From Candidatus Woesearchaeota archaeon (GTDB taxonomy: Archaea; Nanobdellota; Nanobdellia; Woesearchaeales; UBA10216), in assembly GCA_016192905.1 (NCBI GenBank), contig JACPTG010000001.1:421005-485004 (forward strand): 64,000 nt of DNA. Direction: 5' to 3'. The stretch's first letter is position 1. Every line of letters begins with the position of its first letter. Below are positions 1-9,423 of this stretch, piece by piece. A program made the position numbers and the translations under genes. The notes under the pieces were generated by a model. It saw nothing but the letters and a program-made list of their open reading frames with translations, was not told where the DNA came from and did not search any database.

Positions 1-428
1 TCGCAAGGACAAGGATTACTTTCCTTAGCAACAGAATAAACAGAATAGCGCTGGCAGCCGACAACATCAATATCCTGAGAGAGTGACTTGACAATGCCGT
101 CCTCTGAACTTATTGCCACAAGAAGCTCATAATTCCCTATATTTGCGCACGGCGCGCTGACAAACTCAGAAACAGTAATGCCCTCCCTTGAAGGAAGGGA
201 AAACTGGCTGGGGTAAAGGGTCGTAAAGTCAGAAGCCAGGCCGCCAGCCGATACAGAGTAGATGCTTTCAACAGCACCTGTGTTACGCACAAAGAGAGAG
301 CCCTCAGAAATCTCGCATGCACACGCCTGAATGCTGCCTGAGCCGTACGAGTAAAAATCCGAGGCTGAAGCCAAGCCTGAAAAAACAAGGAAAATCAAAA
401 AAATCCCTAAACTCCGGCGGCCATGCAT
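1..428 (-). CDS. Exported protein, N-terminal part (runs off window)
   Basis: The reading frame opens at ATG 428-426 and stays open for about 142 codons to the window edge, so the C-terminus is missing. Residues 1-23 form a signal peptide: MHGRR, a hydrophobic stretch (LGIFLIFLVFSGL) and an ASAS cleavage region. The mature part is rich in Ser, Gly and aromatic residues and has a CAC pair and further cysteines, typical of an extracellular beta-rich domain. The start lies 18 bases after the stop of the next upstream gene and follows the giant repeat protein, so all three are probably one surface-protein operon. No family was recognised; a role in the envelope is inferred from the signal peptide and the neighbours. 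Confidence 0.7.
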   Translation of the reverse strand, partial: MHGRRSLGIFLIFLVFSGLASASDFYSYGSGSIQACACEISEGSLFVRNTGAVESIYSVSAGGLASDFTTLYPSQFSLPSREGITVSEFVSAPCANIGNYELLVAISSEDGIVKSLSQDIDVVGCQRYSVYSVAKESNPCPC

Positions 429-446
429 GAGGACAATCGGCAAGGC

Positions 447-1772
447 CTAATAATAAGTCTTTGCCTCGCCTTCGCCCTCCTCCTCTTCCTTGCCCCTCAT
501 CCTGCTGAACAGGACAACAAGGGCCAGGATAATCAGCACCACCACGAGCAGCACAAGGCCAATCTCAAGGTAACGCCTGAGGTCAGTCGGAGCTCCGGCA
601 CCGGCAGCAGCAGCAGCGCTATCAACGTTAGCACGCATCACAAGCTGCTCAACCACTGAACCTGCCTGGTCCTTGACAGTAACCGTAAAGGTCCTCTCAC
701 CCTTGGCAGCCCCTGGCGTTGCTGTCAGGAAGAGATTAACCGTCTTAACCTCCCCAGGGCCAACCATGACCACATTGCTGGGGCTGAACCTCACCGCAGC
801 CCAGCCCTCAACACCCTCAGCCGTGAAGGCAAAGGTCTTTGAGCTTGTGCCTGGGTTGAAAACCGTAATCGGGTAGACAACACCTGCGCCACCAGCACTT
901 ACTGTCTGAGCCTCACCGCTAACCATAATTGACGTCTTCTCCTTCAACCCAAGAGCCTCACACACCGCGGTATCAGACGCAAGCACTTCAATGCTCTTGG
1001 CAGATGAAACCTTGTCAAAGCCCTCATTAAACTCAACAACCGCCCTCAAGTCATAGTCGCCTGGCTTTGCGCAGGGCGGAATCCTAAGATAGAGCTCCTC
1101 TGTAGAAGTGCTCTCGCCATCCTTAAGCTCATCAATATAATCAGTCGCCGAAACACCAAGGTCAGGGATGGAAACCCTCACCTTGATTCCTTCCTCATCC
1201 TGCTCACCCATGTTCTTAACCCTCACGGTAACGAGCAGAGCCCTGCCAGCCACAATAAAGCCATCAGGATTTGTAACTATATCCCTTATTGCAAGGGTGT
1301 GCCTTGGCACATCAATCTTAAGCCTGTAGCTCTGGACAAGCTCCTGGGTGTTCCTGTCGGTAACCATAATCCTAAGCAAATAGTTATCCTCCTGAGCAAT
1401 GTCAGGAACCCTGAGCTTAAGCCTCTTGACATAAGTCACTCCAGCCTCAACATCAAAAACAGGCGTCGAATCAGAAATGGGCATCTCCCTGTTAAACTCA
1501 AAGCCGCTGATAAAGGCCTCAACCTCAACGTCAGAGCCGTTTCCAGTCGCGTTAAGGCGCACCTTAACATCAATATCCTCGCCCCTCACAAGGTCAAGCC
1601 GGTTTGTATCGGTTGTGCGCACCTCTTCATCATTTACCTCAACCCTCTCAACCGTGACAGGCACAGCGAAAGCCTGAGCTGCCACCAGCACAAGAAAAGC
1701 CACAATCAACAAAGAAAATGCCACAGACCTCATGTTCTTCCAACCCCCGATTTTCGACATCGCAAAGCTCAT
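447..1772 (-). CDS. Exported, membrane-anchored surface protein with Ig-like/CARDB-like domains
   Basis: 441 residues. A signal peptide sits at about 15-37 (RSVAFSLLIVAFLVL...AQAFA). Several beta-sandwich segments follow: around 40-150, a CARDB-like segment at about 160-265 (NPDGFIVAGRALLVTVRVKNMGEQ), and an NPG-type segment at about 290-385 (PITVFNPGTSSKTFAFTAEG). After an Ala/Gly-rich linker there is one transmembrane helix (about 400-425) and a short charged cytoplasmic tail. An AGGAGGT Shine-Dalgarno sequence 8 bases ahead of ATG 1772 supports that start over the inner Met. The topology is outside domains with a C-terminal anchor, as in archaeal S-layer-like proteins. It is preceded by the giant repeat protein and followed by another exported protein. 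The exact function is unknown. Confidence 0.75.
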   Translation of the reverse strand: MSFAMSKIGGWKNMRSVAFSLLIVAFLVLVAAQAFAVPVTVERVEVNDEEVRTTDTNRLDLVRGEDIDVKVRLNATGNGSDVEVEAFISGFEFNREMPISDSTPVFDVEAGVTYVKRLKLRVPDIAQEDNYLLRIMVTDRNTQELVQSYRLKIDVPRHTLAIRDIVTNPDGFIVAGRALLVTVRVKNMGEQDEEGIKVRVSIPDLGVSATDYIDELKDGESTSTEELYLRIPPCAKPGDYDLRAVVEFNEGFDKVSSAKSIEVLASDTAVCEALGLKEKTSIMVSGEAQTVSAGGAGVVYPITVFNPGTSSKTFAFTAEGVEGWAAVRFSPSNVVMVGPGEVKTVNLFLTATPGAAKGERTFTVTVKDQAGSVVEQLVMRANVDSAAAAAGAGAPTDLRRYLEIGLVLLVVVLIILALVVLFSRMRGKEEEEGEGEAKTYY

Positions 1773-1857
1773 AAAACCAACCTCCTATTTATATTTTTCG
1801 CTAATTTGAGTATAATAAAGTAGTTACATTGAGAAATCACTTTAGAATAATTAATCT

Positions 1858-4800
1858 TCATCCTGCACACCTCGCGCTGATTTCAACCTCACGGTGCTTG
1901 ACACGCCTCACAAAGTCATTGCTGATTGTAATCCTCATGTCGTACTTGCCAAGGGCGGCGTCCTCAGGGATATCCAGGTAAAACGGCTTAGTAACTGACT
2001 CTCCGATGTCCAGGTCAAAAGGACCTATGCGCTTTCTCATGTCATCATCAAATGCCAGCGCAGTGAGCGTGACATCATCCTGCGGATAATTGCCAATGTT
2101 CTCCACAGATACGTAAACAAGGGCGCGGTCGCCTGCCTCAATGCAGTCAGGCAGGATAACGTGCTCCACGAAAAGCTCCTGCCTCGGAATGCCAATCCTG
2201 TCAGGAACCTTAACTGTAACAGTCCAGCTCTGGGCATCAGTAAGATTGCCGTCTGAAGCGACGAGAGTGAAGAAGGCAGGGCCAAGCTGTCTGCTGTTCG
2301 GCGTCCAGAGAACCAGCCCTGTGTCCGAGTTAATAGTGGCCCCATCAGGCTTAACGGTCAAAGAGAAAGTAACCCTATCTTTATCAGGGTCAACAGCATC
2401 AGCATCATAATTATAGACTGTTGAGAAGCCCTTCAGGTCGTTCTCTACCAGCTCGCCGAGAGGAGTTGTAGTGATTTTTGGGCCGCGGTTAACGTTCGCA
2501 ACGGTAATTGTAATAGTCTCAGAGGCTGTAAGCGAGCTGTCTGAAGCCACGAAAGTAACCGTGTAAGAGCCTGCCTGCTCAAAGGAAGGCGTCCAGGAGA
2601 AAGCGCCGGATGAAGGGCTAAAAGTGGCGCCTGAAGGAAGATTGGATGCGCTGAAAGTAACCAAATCGGCGTCAGGGTCTGTTCCAGAGACTGTGAACTG
2701 AAGCAAGCTGCCCTCGTTCACAGCCTTATTGCCTATCGGATTCAATGTTGGAGCGCGGTTGACATTATTAACGGTAATTGTAACGACTTCTGAAGCTGAA
2801 AGAGAACCGTCACTTGCCGAAAAAGTCACCTGGTAGGAACCTGACTGAGTAAAGGATGGAGTCCAAGAAAACACGCCAGTGGAAACAGTATAAGACGCGC
2901 CAGCAGGAAGATTGGAAGCAGGGAAAGTCAAAGCATCACCATCAGGATCAGAACCTGAAACTGTAAACTGCAACAACTGATTCTCATTAACAGACCTCGC
3001 ACCAATCGAATTCAAAACAGGAGCACGATTAACATTATTCACAGTAATCGTAACAGTCTCTGACGTTGCAAGAGAGCCGTCACTGACTGAAAAAGTAACC
3101 TGATAAGAGCCAGACTGCGCAAAAGAAGGAGTCCAAGAAAACACGCCAGTGGAAACAGTATAAGACGCGCCAGCAGGAAGATTGGAAGCAGGGAAAGTCA
3201 CAGCATCACCATCAGGGTCACTGCCAGAGACTGTAAACTGGAGAGGCTGATTCTCATTCACAAGCTTGTTACCTACCGGAGACAAAACAGGAGCACGATT
3301 CACATTGTTAACGGTGATTGTAATAGCCTCGGAGGATGACAGAGAACCATCACTTGCGGTGAACGCAACCTGGTAAGAGCCAGACTGCGTAAACGAAGGA
3401 GTCCAAGAGAAAACACCTGTGCTGGAGCTAAAAGAAGCCCCGGACGGAAGAGCTGACGATGAAAATGTAATGGAATCACCATCAGGATCAGAAGCTGAAA
3501 CAGTAAACTGAAGCAAGCTATTCTCATTCACAGCCTTACTGCCAACCGCACTAAGAACAGGAGCACGATTAACATTACTAACAGTAATGGTGATTGTTTC
3601 CGAAGCAGACAAAGAACCATCAGAGACCGTAAAAGTCACCGGATAAGAACCAGACTGCGTAAACGAAGGAGTCCAAGAAAAGGCGCCGGTAACAGTGCTG
3701 AAGAAAGCCCCGGAAGGAAGGCCAACGGCTGAAAACGCCAAGGCATCATTATCCGGATCACTACCAGAGACGGTAAACTGCAAAGCCACACCCTCACTCA
3801 CAACCTTATTACCAACCGGCGTCAACGACGGAGCACGATTAACATTATTCGCAGTAATCGTAACAGTCTCTGACGTTGCAAGAGAGCCGTCACTGACTGA
3901 AAAAGTAACCTGGTAAGAGCCCTGCTGGGCAAACGAAGGAGTCCAACTGAAACCCCTTGTAGCAGGATTGAAAGACGCGCCCGAAGGAAGATTAGAGGCA
4001 GTGAAAGCAACAGCATCACCATCAGGATCAGAGCCGGAAACAACAAACTCCAGCAACTGATTCTCACTAACAGACCTCGCACCAATCGGACTCAAAACAG
4101 GAGCACGATTAACATTACCAACTGTAATAGTGATTGTCTCAGTCGCCACCAAGGAGCTGTCAGTTACAGAAAAGGTAACCTGATAGGAACCTGACTGAGT
4201 AAAGGAAGGAGTCCACGAAAACACGCCAGTGGCTGTGCCAAAAGAAGCCCCAGAAGGAAGACCAGAAGCGGCAAATGTAAGAGGAGCGCCATCAGGATCA
4301 CTACCAGAAACCGTAAACTGAAGCAGGCTACCCTCATTCACAACCTTATTCCCAACAGGGTCCAACACAGGAGCACGATTAACGTTACTGACAGTTATCG
4401 TTATCGTTTCCGAAGCAGCGAGGGAACCGTCACTTGCTGAAAAAGTTACCTGATAACTACCTGACTGGGAGAACGAAGGAGTCCAAGAAAACACGCCAGT
4501 AACTGAATTAAGGGAGGCACCGGAAGGAAGGCCAGAAGCTGAAAAAGTCAAAGCATCACCATCAGGATCAGAACCTGAAACTGTAAACTGCAACAACTGA
4601 TTCTCATTAACAGACCTCGCACCAATCGAATTCAAAACAGGAGCACGATTCACATTGTTAACGGTGATTGTAATAGCCTCGGAGGATGACAGAGAACCAT
4701 CACTTGCGGTGAACGTAACCTGATAGGAACCTGACTGCGTAAACGAAGGAGTCCAGGAGAAAACACCTGTGCTGGAGCTAAAAGAAGCCCCGGACGGAAG

Positions 4801-7320
4801 AGCTGACGATGAAAATGTAATGGAATCACCATCAGGATCAGAAGCTGAAACAGTAAACTGAAGCAAGCTATTCTCATTCACAGCCTTACTGCCAACAGGA
4901 CTCAGCGAAGGGGCGCGATTTATGTTGTTAACCGTAATGGTAACAGCCTCAGAGTCAGAACCTCCCTTTCCATCAGACACTGCAAAAACCACAGCCTGAT
5001 TGCCATCATAAACCCCAGCCTGCGAAAAGGAAGGCGTCCACGAAAAAGTGCGGGTTGCCGTGTTGAAAGAGGCACCTGAAGGCAGATTAGAGGCAGTGAA
5101 AGACAAAGCATCGCCGTCAGAATCGCTGCCAGAGACAGTGAATTGCAAAAGCTGGCCCTCGCTAACTGACTTTGGCCCTATGGAATCAAGAACAGGCGGA
5201 CTGTTTAAAGCTATAATGTCATTGACAGCAATAACAACATCCTCAGAATCCGAAGCCTTGCCGTCTGACACAGTGAACCTGACATTATAGGTTCCTGACT
5301 GGACAGAGTTAGGGGTCCAGGAGAATATTCTAGTTGCAGAATTGAAAGAGGCGCCAGAGGGAAGGCTGCCTGCAGTGAAGGACAGCGCGTCGCCATCAGG
5401 ATCACTGCCAGACACAGTAAACTGCAACAACTGATTCTCATTGACAGACCTTGGGCCTATGGAGTCAAGAACAGGGGCCTGGTTAACGTTAACAACGGTG
5501 ATGGTAATTGTTTCAGAATCCTCAAGCGCGGCCGTGCCAGTGCCGTCGGCAACAATGAAAGTGACCTGATAAGAACCAGACTGCGCAAAAGAAGGAGTCC
5601 AGGAGAACTGCCGCGTGGCGGCATTAAATGAAGCGCCTGACGGAATGCCTGTTGCCCTGAAAAAAAGCTGATCGCCATCAGGGTCAGAGCCGCTTATGGT
5701 GAATGAGAGCAGGCTGCCTTCAAATACGTGCTGAGCGCCAATGGAGTCCAGAACAGGAGCACGATTAACATTACCAACAGTAACAGGCACGTCCTCAAAA
5801 TCAGTGTCCTTGCCGTCAGAAACAGTGAATCGGACAGTGTAAGAGCCTGCCTGGTCAAAGCCAGGAGTCCAAGAGAAAGTTTTTGTTGAAGGATTAAATG
5901 AGGCTCCAGAAGGAAGATTGGAAGCACTGAAAGTCAGCGGGTCATTATCAGGGTCAGAGCCAGAAATGGTGAACTGAAGCAACTGGCCCTCGTTAACGGT
6001 CTGGTCATTAACCGGGTCAAGGAAAGGGCCGCGAGCCACGTTTGTGACTGAAATTGGAACTGTTTCAGAAGCTGAAAGCGAACCGTCAGACACTGAAAAA
6101 ATGACCTGATAATTCCCAGCATGGTCAAAATCAGGGCGCCATATGAATTTCTGGCCCATGGCAAACCTAAGTGCGCCGCTCCAGGGCATGTACTCGCTTC
6201 TCCCGCTTGTAATAATGTCGCTGCCGTCAAACGCCTCGCTGTTATCGCCCCTGTCATACCTGACATCCAAAGATTCGGCCTGGACAACCCTGTCGCCAAC
6301 AGTAATCCGGTCAACAATAAGATTCCTATCAACACCTGGAGCTGAAAAGTCATTTGTAAAAACCACGTCAACCTCCTGGCCATCCCTGTAAGACGAAACT
6401 GTGGCACTGTAATCCCTGAAATCAGAATGATCCACAGTCCAGGTATTGACATCCTGACCGTTAACCCTCAGCTTCATCTGAGGCCAGCCACTGCCATACT
6501 CGCCCTTTGCCCTAACAGTAATAGATGCCCCGGACAATGTTGAGGTTACAGCATTCCGAGGGAGATTTGAAACAGTAAACGAAAGCGCATTCCCATCAGG
6601 GTCAAAACCAGTTGAAAAAAACTCAAGCAGAGCACCCTCGGAAACAGTCCTGCTGCCAATAGAATTCAGAACAGGAGCCCTGTTTGAAGGCGGAGGAGGG
6701 GCAGCTGCCTGAACGCTGAAAGTCCTCTGCACAAGTGAGCCAGAGCCACAGTCATTGCCGCCATGAACCCACCAGGTATAAGTGGTTCCTGACCTCACAT
6801 TTATTGTAATGGAAGTCCCACTGTGCCTGTTAATGCAGACAAAATGCGGACTGCCAGCGCAGTTATTCCTTGACTCCCTCTCAGTCGCGCCGTTATAATC
6901 AGCCCTTACATCATAATGCGATGCCTCATTGGCATTCTGCCAACTCAAGGTTACCTGTGAAGCTGTTGAAGGGAATGAAGCCCCATCTGCCGGCGAAGAC
7001 AAGGTGGGAACACCAGGGACATTGCAAGGCTCAGGGCCCGGAGGAGGAGCTACTGGCGGGGGAGTAACTGGAGGCGGGGTTGGAGGCGGGACAGGAGCAG
7101 GCTCAGGAGGACCAGGCTCAACAGGAACAGGCTCAGGAGGACCAGGCTCAACAGGTATTACTTCCTCATCGTCCCAATCCTCCCACCCATCATTGTAGCC
7201 ATCATCACCAGAATCGCTTCCATCGTCTTCGCCACCCACAAAATCAGCTGAGGCGAAGCTCACCAAAATAGAAAGACACACTATAAGAGTAATGAGCTTT
7301 GCCCATAATGGTTTTTTCAT
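1858..7320 (-). CDS. Giant secreted cadherin-like repeat protein with inserted carbohydrate-binding-like domain
   Basis: About 1820 residues. The chosen start, MKKPLWAKL, gives a clean signal peptide ending SFASA; the longer frame adds only an unlikely MICCCAWN extension. In order: an Asp-rich stretch (EDDGSDSGDDGYNDG), a Pro-rich linker, a fibronectin-III-like domain with cysteines, then about 15 repeats of roughly 90 residues. Each repeat has the pattern NRAPVL..IG...VNE..LLQFTVSGSDPDGD...LPSGASF...FSWTPSF, as in dystroglycan-type cadherin-like/He_PIG domains with calcium-binding DPDGD loops. The first repeat is interrupted by an insert resembling the CBM36/60 family (GSGWPQMKLRVNG ... VVFTNDF ... 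GVDRNLIVDRI). A CARDB-like domain ends the protein and there is no C-terminal anchor. It is probably a cell-surface adhesin or fibre; sugar binding is inferred. Confidence 0.85.
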   Translation of the reverse strand: MKKPLWAKLITLIVCLSILVSFASADFVGGEDDGSDSGDDGYNDGWEDWDDEEVIPVEPGPPEPVPVEPGPPEPAPVPPPTPPPVTPPPVAPPPGPEPCNVPGVPTLSSPADGASFPSTASQVTLSWQNANEASHYDVRADYNGATERESRNNCAGSPHFVCINRHSGTSITINVRSGTTYTWWVHGGNDCGSGSLVQRTFSVQAAAPPPPSNRAPVLNSIGSRTVSEGALLEFFSTGFDPDGNALSFTVSNLPRNAVTSTLSGASITVRAKGEYGSGWPQMKLRVNGQDVNTWTVDHSDFRDYSATVSSYRDGQEVDVVFTNDFSAPGVDRNLIVDRITVGDRVVQAESLDVRYDRGDNSEAFDGSDIITSGRSEYMPWSGALRFAMGQKFIWRPDFDHAGNYQVIFSVSDGSLSASETVPISVTNVARGPFLDPVNDQTVNEGQLLQFTISGSDPDNDPLTFSASNLPSGASFNPSTKTFSWTPGFDQAGSYTVRFTVSDGKDTDFEDVPVTVGNVNRAPVLDSIGAQHVFEGSLLSFTISGSDPDGDQLFFRATGIPSGASFNAATRQFSWTPSFAQSGSYQVTFIVADGTGTAALEDSETITITVVNVNQAPVLDSIGPRSVNENQLLQFTVSGSDPDGDALSFTAGSLPSGASFNSATRIFSWTPNSVQSGTYNVRFTVSDGKASDSEDVVIAVNDIIALNSPPVLDSIGPKSVSEGQLLQFTVSGSDSDGDALSFTASNLPSGASFNTATRTFSWTPSFSQAGVYDGNQAVVFAVSDGKGGSDSEAVTITVNNINRAPSLSPVGSKAVNENSLLQFTVSASDPDGDSITFSSSALPSGASFSSSTGVFSWTPSFTQSGSYQVTFTASDGSLSSSEAITITVNNVNRAPVLNSIGARSVNENQLLQFTVSGSDPDGDALTFSASGLPSGASLNSVTGVFSWTPSFSQSGSYQVTFSASDGSLAASETITITVSNVNRAPVLDPVGNKVVNEGSLLQFTVSGSDPDGAPLTFAASGLPSGASFGTATGVFSWTPSFTQSGSYQVTFSVTDSSLVATETITITVGNVNRAPVLSPIGARSVSENQLLEFVVSGSDPDGDAVAFTASNLPSGASFNPATRGFSWTPSFAQQGSYQVTFSVSDGSLATSETVTITANNVNRAPSLTPVGNKVVSEGVALQFTVSGSDPDNDALAFSAVGLPSGAFFSTVTGAFSWTPSFTQSGSYPVTFTVSDGSLSASETITITVSNVNRAPVLSAVGSKAVNENSLLQFTVSASDPDGDSITFSSSALPSGASFSSSTGVFSWTPSFTQSGSYQVAFTASDGSLSSSEAITITVNNVNRAPVLSPVGNKLVNENQPLQFTVSGSDPDGDAVTFPASNLPAGASYTVSTGVFSWTPSFAQSGSYQVTFSVSDGSLATSETVTITVNNVNRAPVLNSIGARSVNENQLLQFTVSGSDPDGDALTFPASNLPAGASYTVSTGVFSWTPSFTQSGSYQVTFSASDGSLSASEVVTITVNNVNRAPTLNPIGNKAVNEGSLLQFTVSGTDPDADLVTFSASNLPSGATFSPSSGAFSWTPSFEQAGSYTVTFVASDSSLTASETITITVANVNRGPKITTTPLGELVENDLKGFSTVYNYDADAVDPDKDRVTFSLTVKPDGATINSDTGLVLWTPNSRQLGPAFFTLVASDGNLTDAQSWTVTVKVPDRIGIPRQELFVEHVILPDCIEAGDRALVYVSVENIGNYPQDDVTLTALAFDDDMRKRIGPFDLDIGESVTKPFYLDIPEDAALGKYDMRITISNDFVRRVKHREVEISARCAG
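2470..6060 (-). repeat. Tandem 270-bp coding repeats of the giant surface protein
   Basis: Connector codons for NVNRAP recur about every 270 bases (for example near 2752, 3024, 3293, 3564, 3833, 4102, 4373, 4643, 4912). Neighbouring units differ at many sites, but some distant ones are almost identical: 3293-3560 matches 4643-4910, five units apart, and the units near 2940-3020 and 4555-4640 also match closely. This suggests recent duplication or gene conversion and makes the locus prone to copy-number change and misassembly. Confidence 0.85.
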
Positions 7321-7345
7321 ATTCCAAGCACAACAACAAATCACT

Positions 7346-8008
7346 CTAAATTAGCCTTGTACCAGGCGAATTAGGCCCTGTAAACAATTCCCGGACTATA
7401 CCATTATAGCCCGCAGTGGTTAATGGAAAGCTATAAGCAGTGTGCCCGGTTCCAGGCGCCCTTGGGTGATATGCAGTCACGGACATCTGACGCTGAAGCG
7501 GATTCCGGATTACAAGCCAAAAGCCAGTCAACCCGTCGTTATACACCTGTCCATCAACATCGCAGTCCTTACCACTCTCCCGCCAGACAGCCTGGCAATC
7601 TTCAACAAGCTGGCCGTAGCGTCTGTCCAGCGCCTGCCACATCCTTTCAGCATCAGCTGTATGGCGCAGCTCATAATTGCCAAGCAAAGCCTGCCATGCA
7701 TCAGCCATTAACTGAGGCTTTTTTTCAGAAAGATACTCAGATAACTGGAAATCAGGCGTATAGACGTCATACCGAATATTGCCTGACCTGTCAGGAGTCT
7801 CCCAAGCAGGGTCACCCTGCCTGAACCAGCCAAAAGTGTAATGAAATCTTGTTGTCCTTGCAGCCCTGCCCACATTACCGCTCTGTTCCAGAACAGCAGT
7901 TTCCAAGGTTCTTTCAGGCAGGACCATGCCTGGAACCCTTCCTTTAGCTGCACTACCCACAACATATGCAAGAACTCCAGAAAAATGCCTTCTGCTAACA
8001 GGATTCAT
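7346..8008 (-). CDS. Hypothetical protein with a Tat-like N-terminus
   Basis: 220 residues, no family recognised. The N-terminus, MNPVSRRHFSGVLAYVVGSAA, has the twin-arginine motif SRRxF followed by a weakly hydrophobic stretch, so Tat export is possible. No Tat translocase gene lies in this window. The rest is rich in aromatic residues and Arg, with WFRQGDPAWETPDRSG, WQALLGNYELRH and DCDVDGQVYNDGLTGFWLVI, and reads like a folded soluble domain. It ends 26 bases upstream of the giant repeat protein and may be the first gene of that operon. A minus-strand TATA-like sequence (AAACTTTTTATATT, about 8064-8077) lies about 60 bases upstream of the ATG. Confidence 0.6.
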   Translation of the reverse strand: MNPVSRRHFSGVLAYVVGSAAKGRVPGMVLPERTLETAVLEQSGNVGRAARTTRFHYTFGWFRQGDPAWETPDRSGNIRYDVYTPDFQLSEYLSEKKPQLMADAWQALLGNYELRHTADAERMWQALDRRYGQLVEDCQAVWRESGKDCDVDGQVYNDGLTGFWLVIRNPLQRQMSVTAYHPRAPGTGHTAYSFPLTTAGYNGIVRELFTGPNSPGTRLI

Positions 8009-8143
8009 AGTGATTACACCCCCCTAAGGTTGTTAAACATCAGTCTGCTGCCTGAAACCAGGCTAATATAAAAAGTTTACTGCAATGTCACCATTATGAA
8101 ATAATTACAATTATAAGGATTTATATAAACTTGCTGTTTGGAA

Positions 8144-8174
8144 TTCGTCATCAGGTTATGACGAACCTTTTTTC
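8144..8174 (+). terminator. Perfect 8-bp hairpin followed by a T run
   Basis: TTCGTCAT and ATGACGAA are perfect inverted arms around a 6-base loop (8152-8157), followed by CCTTTTTTC. A near-palindromic TATA-like sequence (TTTATATAAA, about 8119-8128) lies just upstream. The element sits between two divergent genes, so it may end a short plus-strand transcript or simply be a regulatory hairpin. Confidence 0.45.
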
Positions 8175-8237
8175 ATTTCCTCAACCAATTTTCGAAGGGT
8201 CAGTTTGGAACAACCGGCAGTTGCCATGCCCAAGCGT

Positions 8238-8253
8238 TAAACTTTTTATATTG
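8238..8253 (+). promoter_or_regulatory. TATA-box promoter of the geranylgeranyl reductase gene
   Basis: AAACTTTTTATATTGG lies about 40 bases before ATG 8286. Almost the same block occurs in the opposite direction at 8064-8077, ahead of the divergent gene, as AAACTTTTTATATTAG. The spacing fits an archaeal TATA box with a short leader. Confidence 0.5.
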
Positions 8254-8285
8254 GCTCGGCATTTCAAGAGAACAAGAATTGAAAA

Positions 8286-9389
8286 ATGATAACCATAATC
8301 GGCGCAGGAGCAGCAGGAAATTACGCAGCCTACCTGCTTGCCAGCGAAGGGTTTGACGTCCAGGTATACGAGGCAAATTCCACGATAGGCCTGCCAGTGG
8401 CATGCACAGGCATAATAACCTCGCACTTCGACACGCTGATTAAGCCCAAAAAAGAGCTAATCGCCAATACTGTTGAGAGCGCAAGGATATACTCCCCAAA
8501 CGGGAAGAATGTAAAAATAAAATTCAGGCATCCCAACAAGATATTCAACAGACACCTCCTTGACCAGCACGTTGCGGAAATGGCGCAGCAGGCCGGAGCC
8601 GAATACAGGCTGAACCACGTATACATGGGAAACCGGCCCTCCGGCGACATGGAAAAGGTGATGGTAAAAGACCTGAAAAGCGGCGAAGAATACGAGACTG
8701 AAACAAAAATGCTAATCGGAGCTGACGGGCCGGCAAGCAGGGTTGCAAAGAACAACGGCCTTTACGGAAAAAGAAAGCTATACCTCGGGCTGCAGGCAAC
8801 CGCAAAAAGGGAAAATGACAACGTGATTGACTTTTACCCCAGCACGCAGGGAATAGCGTGGACGGTGCCTGAATCAAAGGACATGGTAAGGATTGGAGTT
8901 GCAACGCCAAGCGAGCCGCAGAAATACTTTGAAGGGTTCTGCAGGAAAGTGCTTGGAGAGGACTTTGATGAAAAGATAGTTGCCAGGCAGGCAGGGCCCA
9001 TACCGCTATACGACCCGAATGTAAAAACACAGAATGGAAATGTATACACGGTTGGCGATGCAGCCACGATGGTGAAGGCAACAACACTCGGCGGGATAAT
9101 GCAAAGCCACATCGCGGCAAAAGCGCTCGCTGAATCAATCACGCACAGGAAGAACTACAGCAGGGAATGGAGGACAAAGATGGGGAGAGACCTGTGGATG
9201 CACCTGATGATGAGGAAAGCCATGGACAAGTTCACTGATGAGGATTACAACAAGCTGGTCAACACATTCCAGAAGGAGCGCAACAGGAAAATACTGGAAG
9301 AGCACGACAGGGACTTTCCAACCAGATTCATGGCCAAGCTACTCATAGGATCTCCTGAGCTTTTGAGATTCGCCAGGTTTATCTTTTAG
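8286..9389 (+). CDS. Geranylgeranyl reductase family FAD-dependent oxidoreductase
   Basis: 367 residues. The N-terminal FAD-binding motif is MITIIGAGAAGNYAAYLLASEG; the GADGPASRVAKNNGL segment and the C-terminal VGDAATMVKATTLGGIMQSHIAAK motif are typical of the geranylgeranyl reductase/digeranylgeranylglycerophospholipid reductase group. In archaea these membrane-associated enzymes saturate the isoprenoid chains of ether lipids or of polyprenol carriers. The next gene on this strand is the oligosaccharyltransferase AglB, which uses a dolichol-type carrier, so reduction of that carrier is also possible. Length and motif order are normal. Which isoprenoid is reduced cannot be read from the sequence. 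Confidence 0.85.
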   Translation: MITIIGAGAAGNYAAYLLASEGFDVQVYEANSTIGLPVACTGIITSHFDTLIKPKKELIANTVESARIYSPNGKNVKIKFRHPNKIFNRHLLDQHVAEMAQQAGAEYRLNHVYMGNRPSGDMEKVMVKDLKSGEEYETETKMLIGADGPASRVAKNNGLYGKRKLYLGLQATAKRENDNVIDFYPSTQGIAWTVPESKDMVRIGVATPSEPQKYFEGFCRKVLGEDFDEKIVARQAGPIPLYDPNVKTQNGNVYTVGDAATMVKATTLGGIMQSHIAAKALAESITHRKNYSREWRTKMGRDLWMHLMMRKAMDKFTDEDYNKLVNTFQKERNRKILEEHDRDFPTRFMAKLLIGSPELLRFARFIF

Positions 9390-9423
9390 CATTTTTCACT
9401 TTTTTACAGACAGGCTGACTCAT

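Noticed and set aside
1299-1823. 174-codon plus-strand open frame opposite the 441-residue surface protein
   Set aside because: Low-complexity His/Lys/Arg-rich translation with no domain; the minus strand has a signal peptide, Shine-Dalgarno and membrane anchor.
2470-6060. Regular repeats resembling a CRISPR array
   Set aside because: The period is 270 bases, it is in frame, and translates to a recognisable cadherin-like domain; no short repeats with unique spacers.
7423-7824. 133-codon plus-strand open frame opposite the Tat-like gene
   Set aside because: Translation is Gln/His/Pro-rich without any motif; minus-strand frame is longer and has a promoter.
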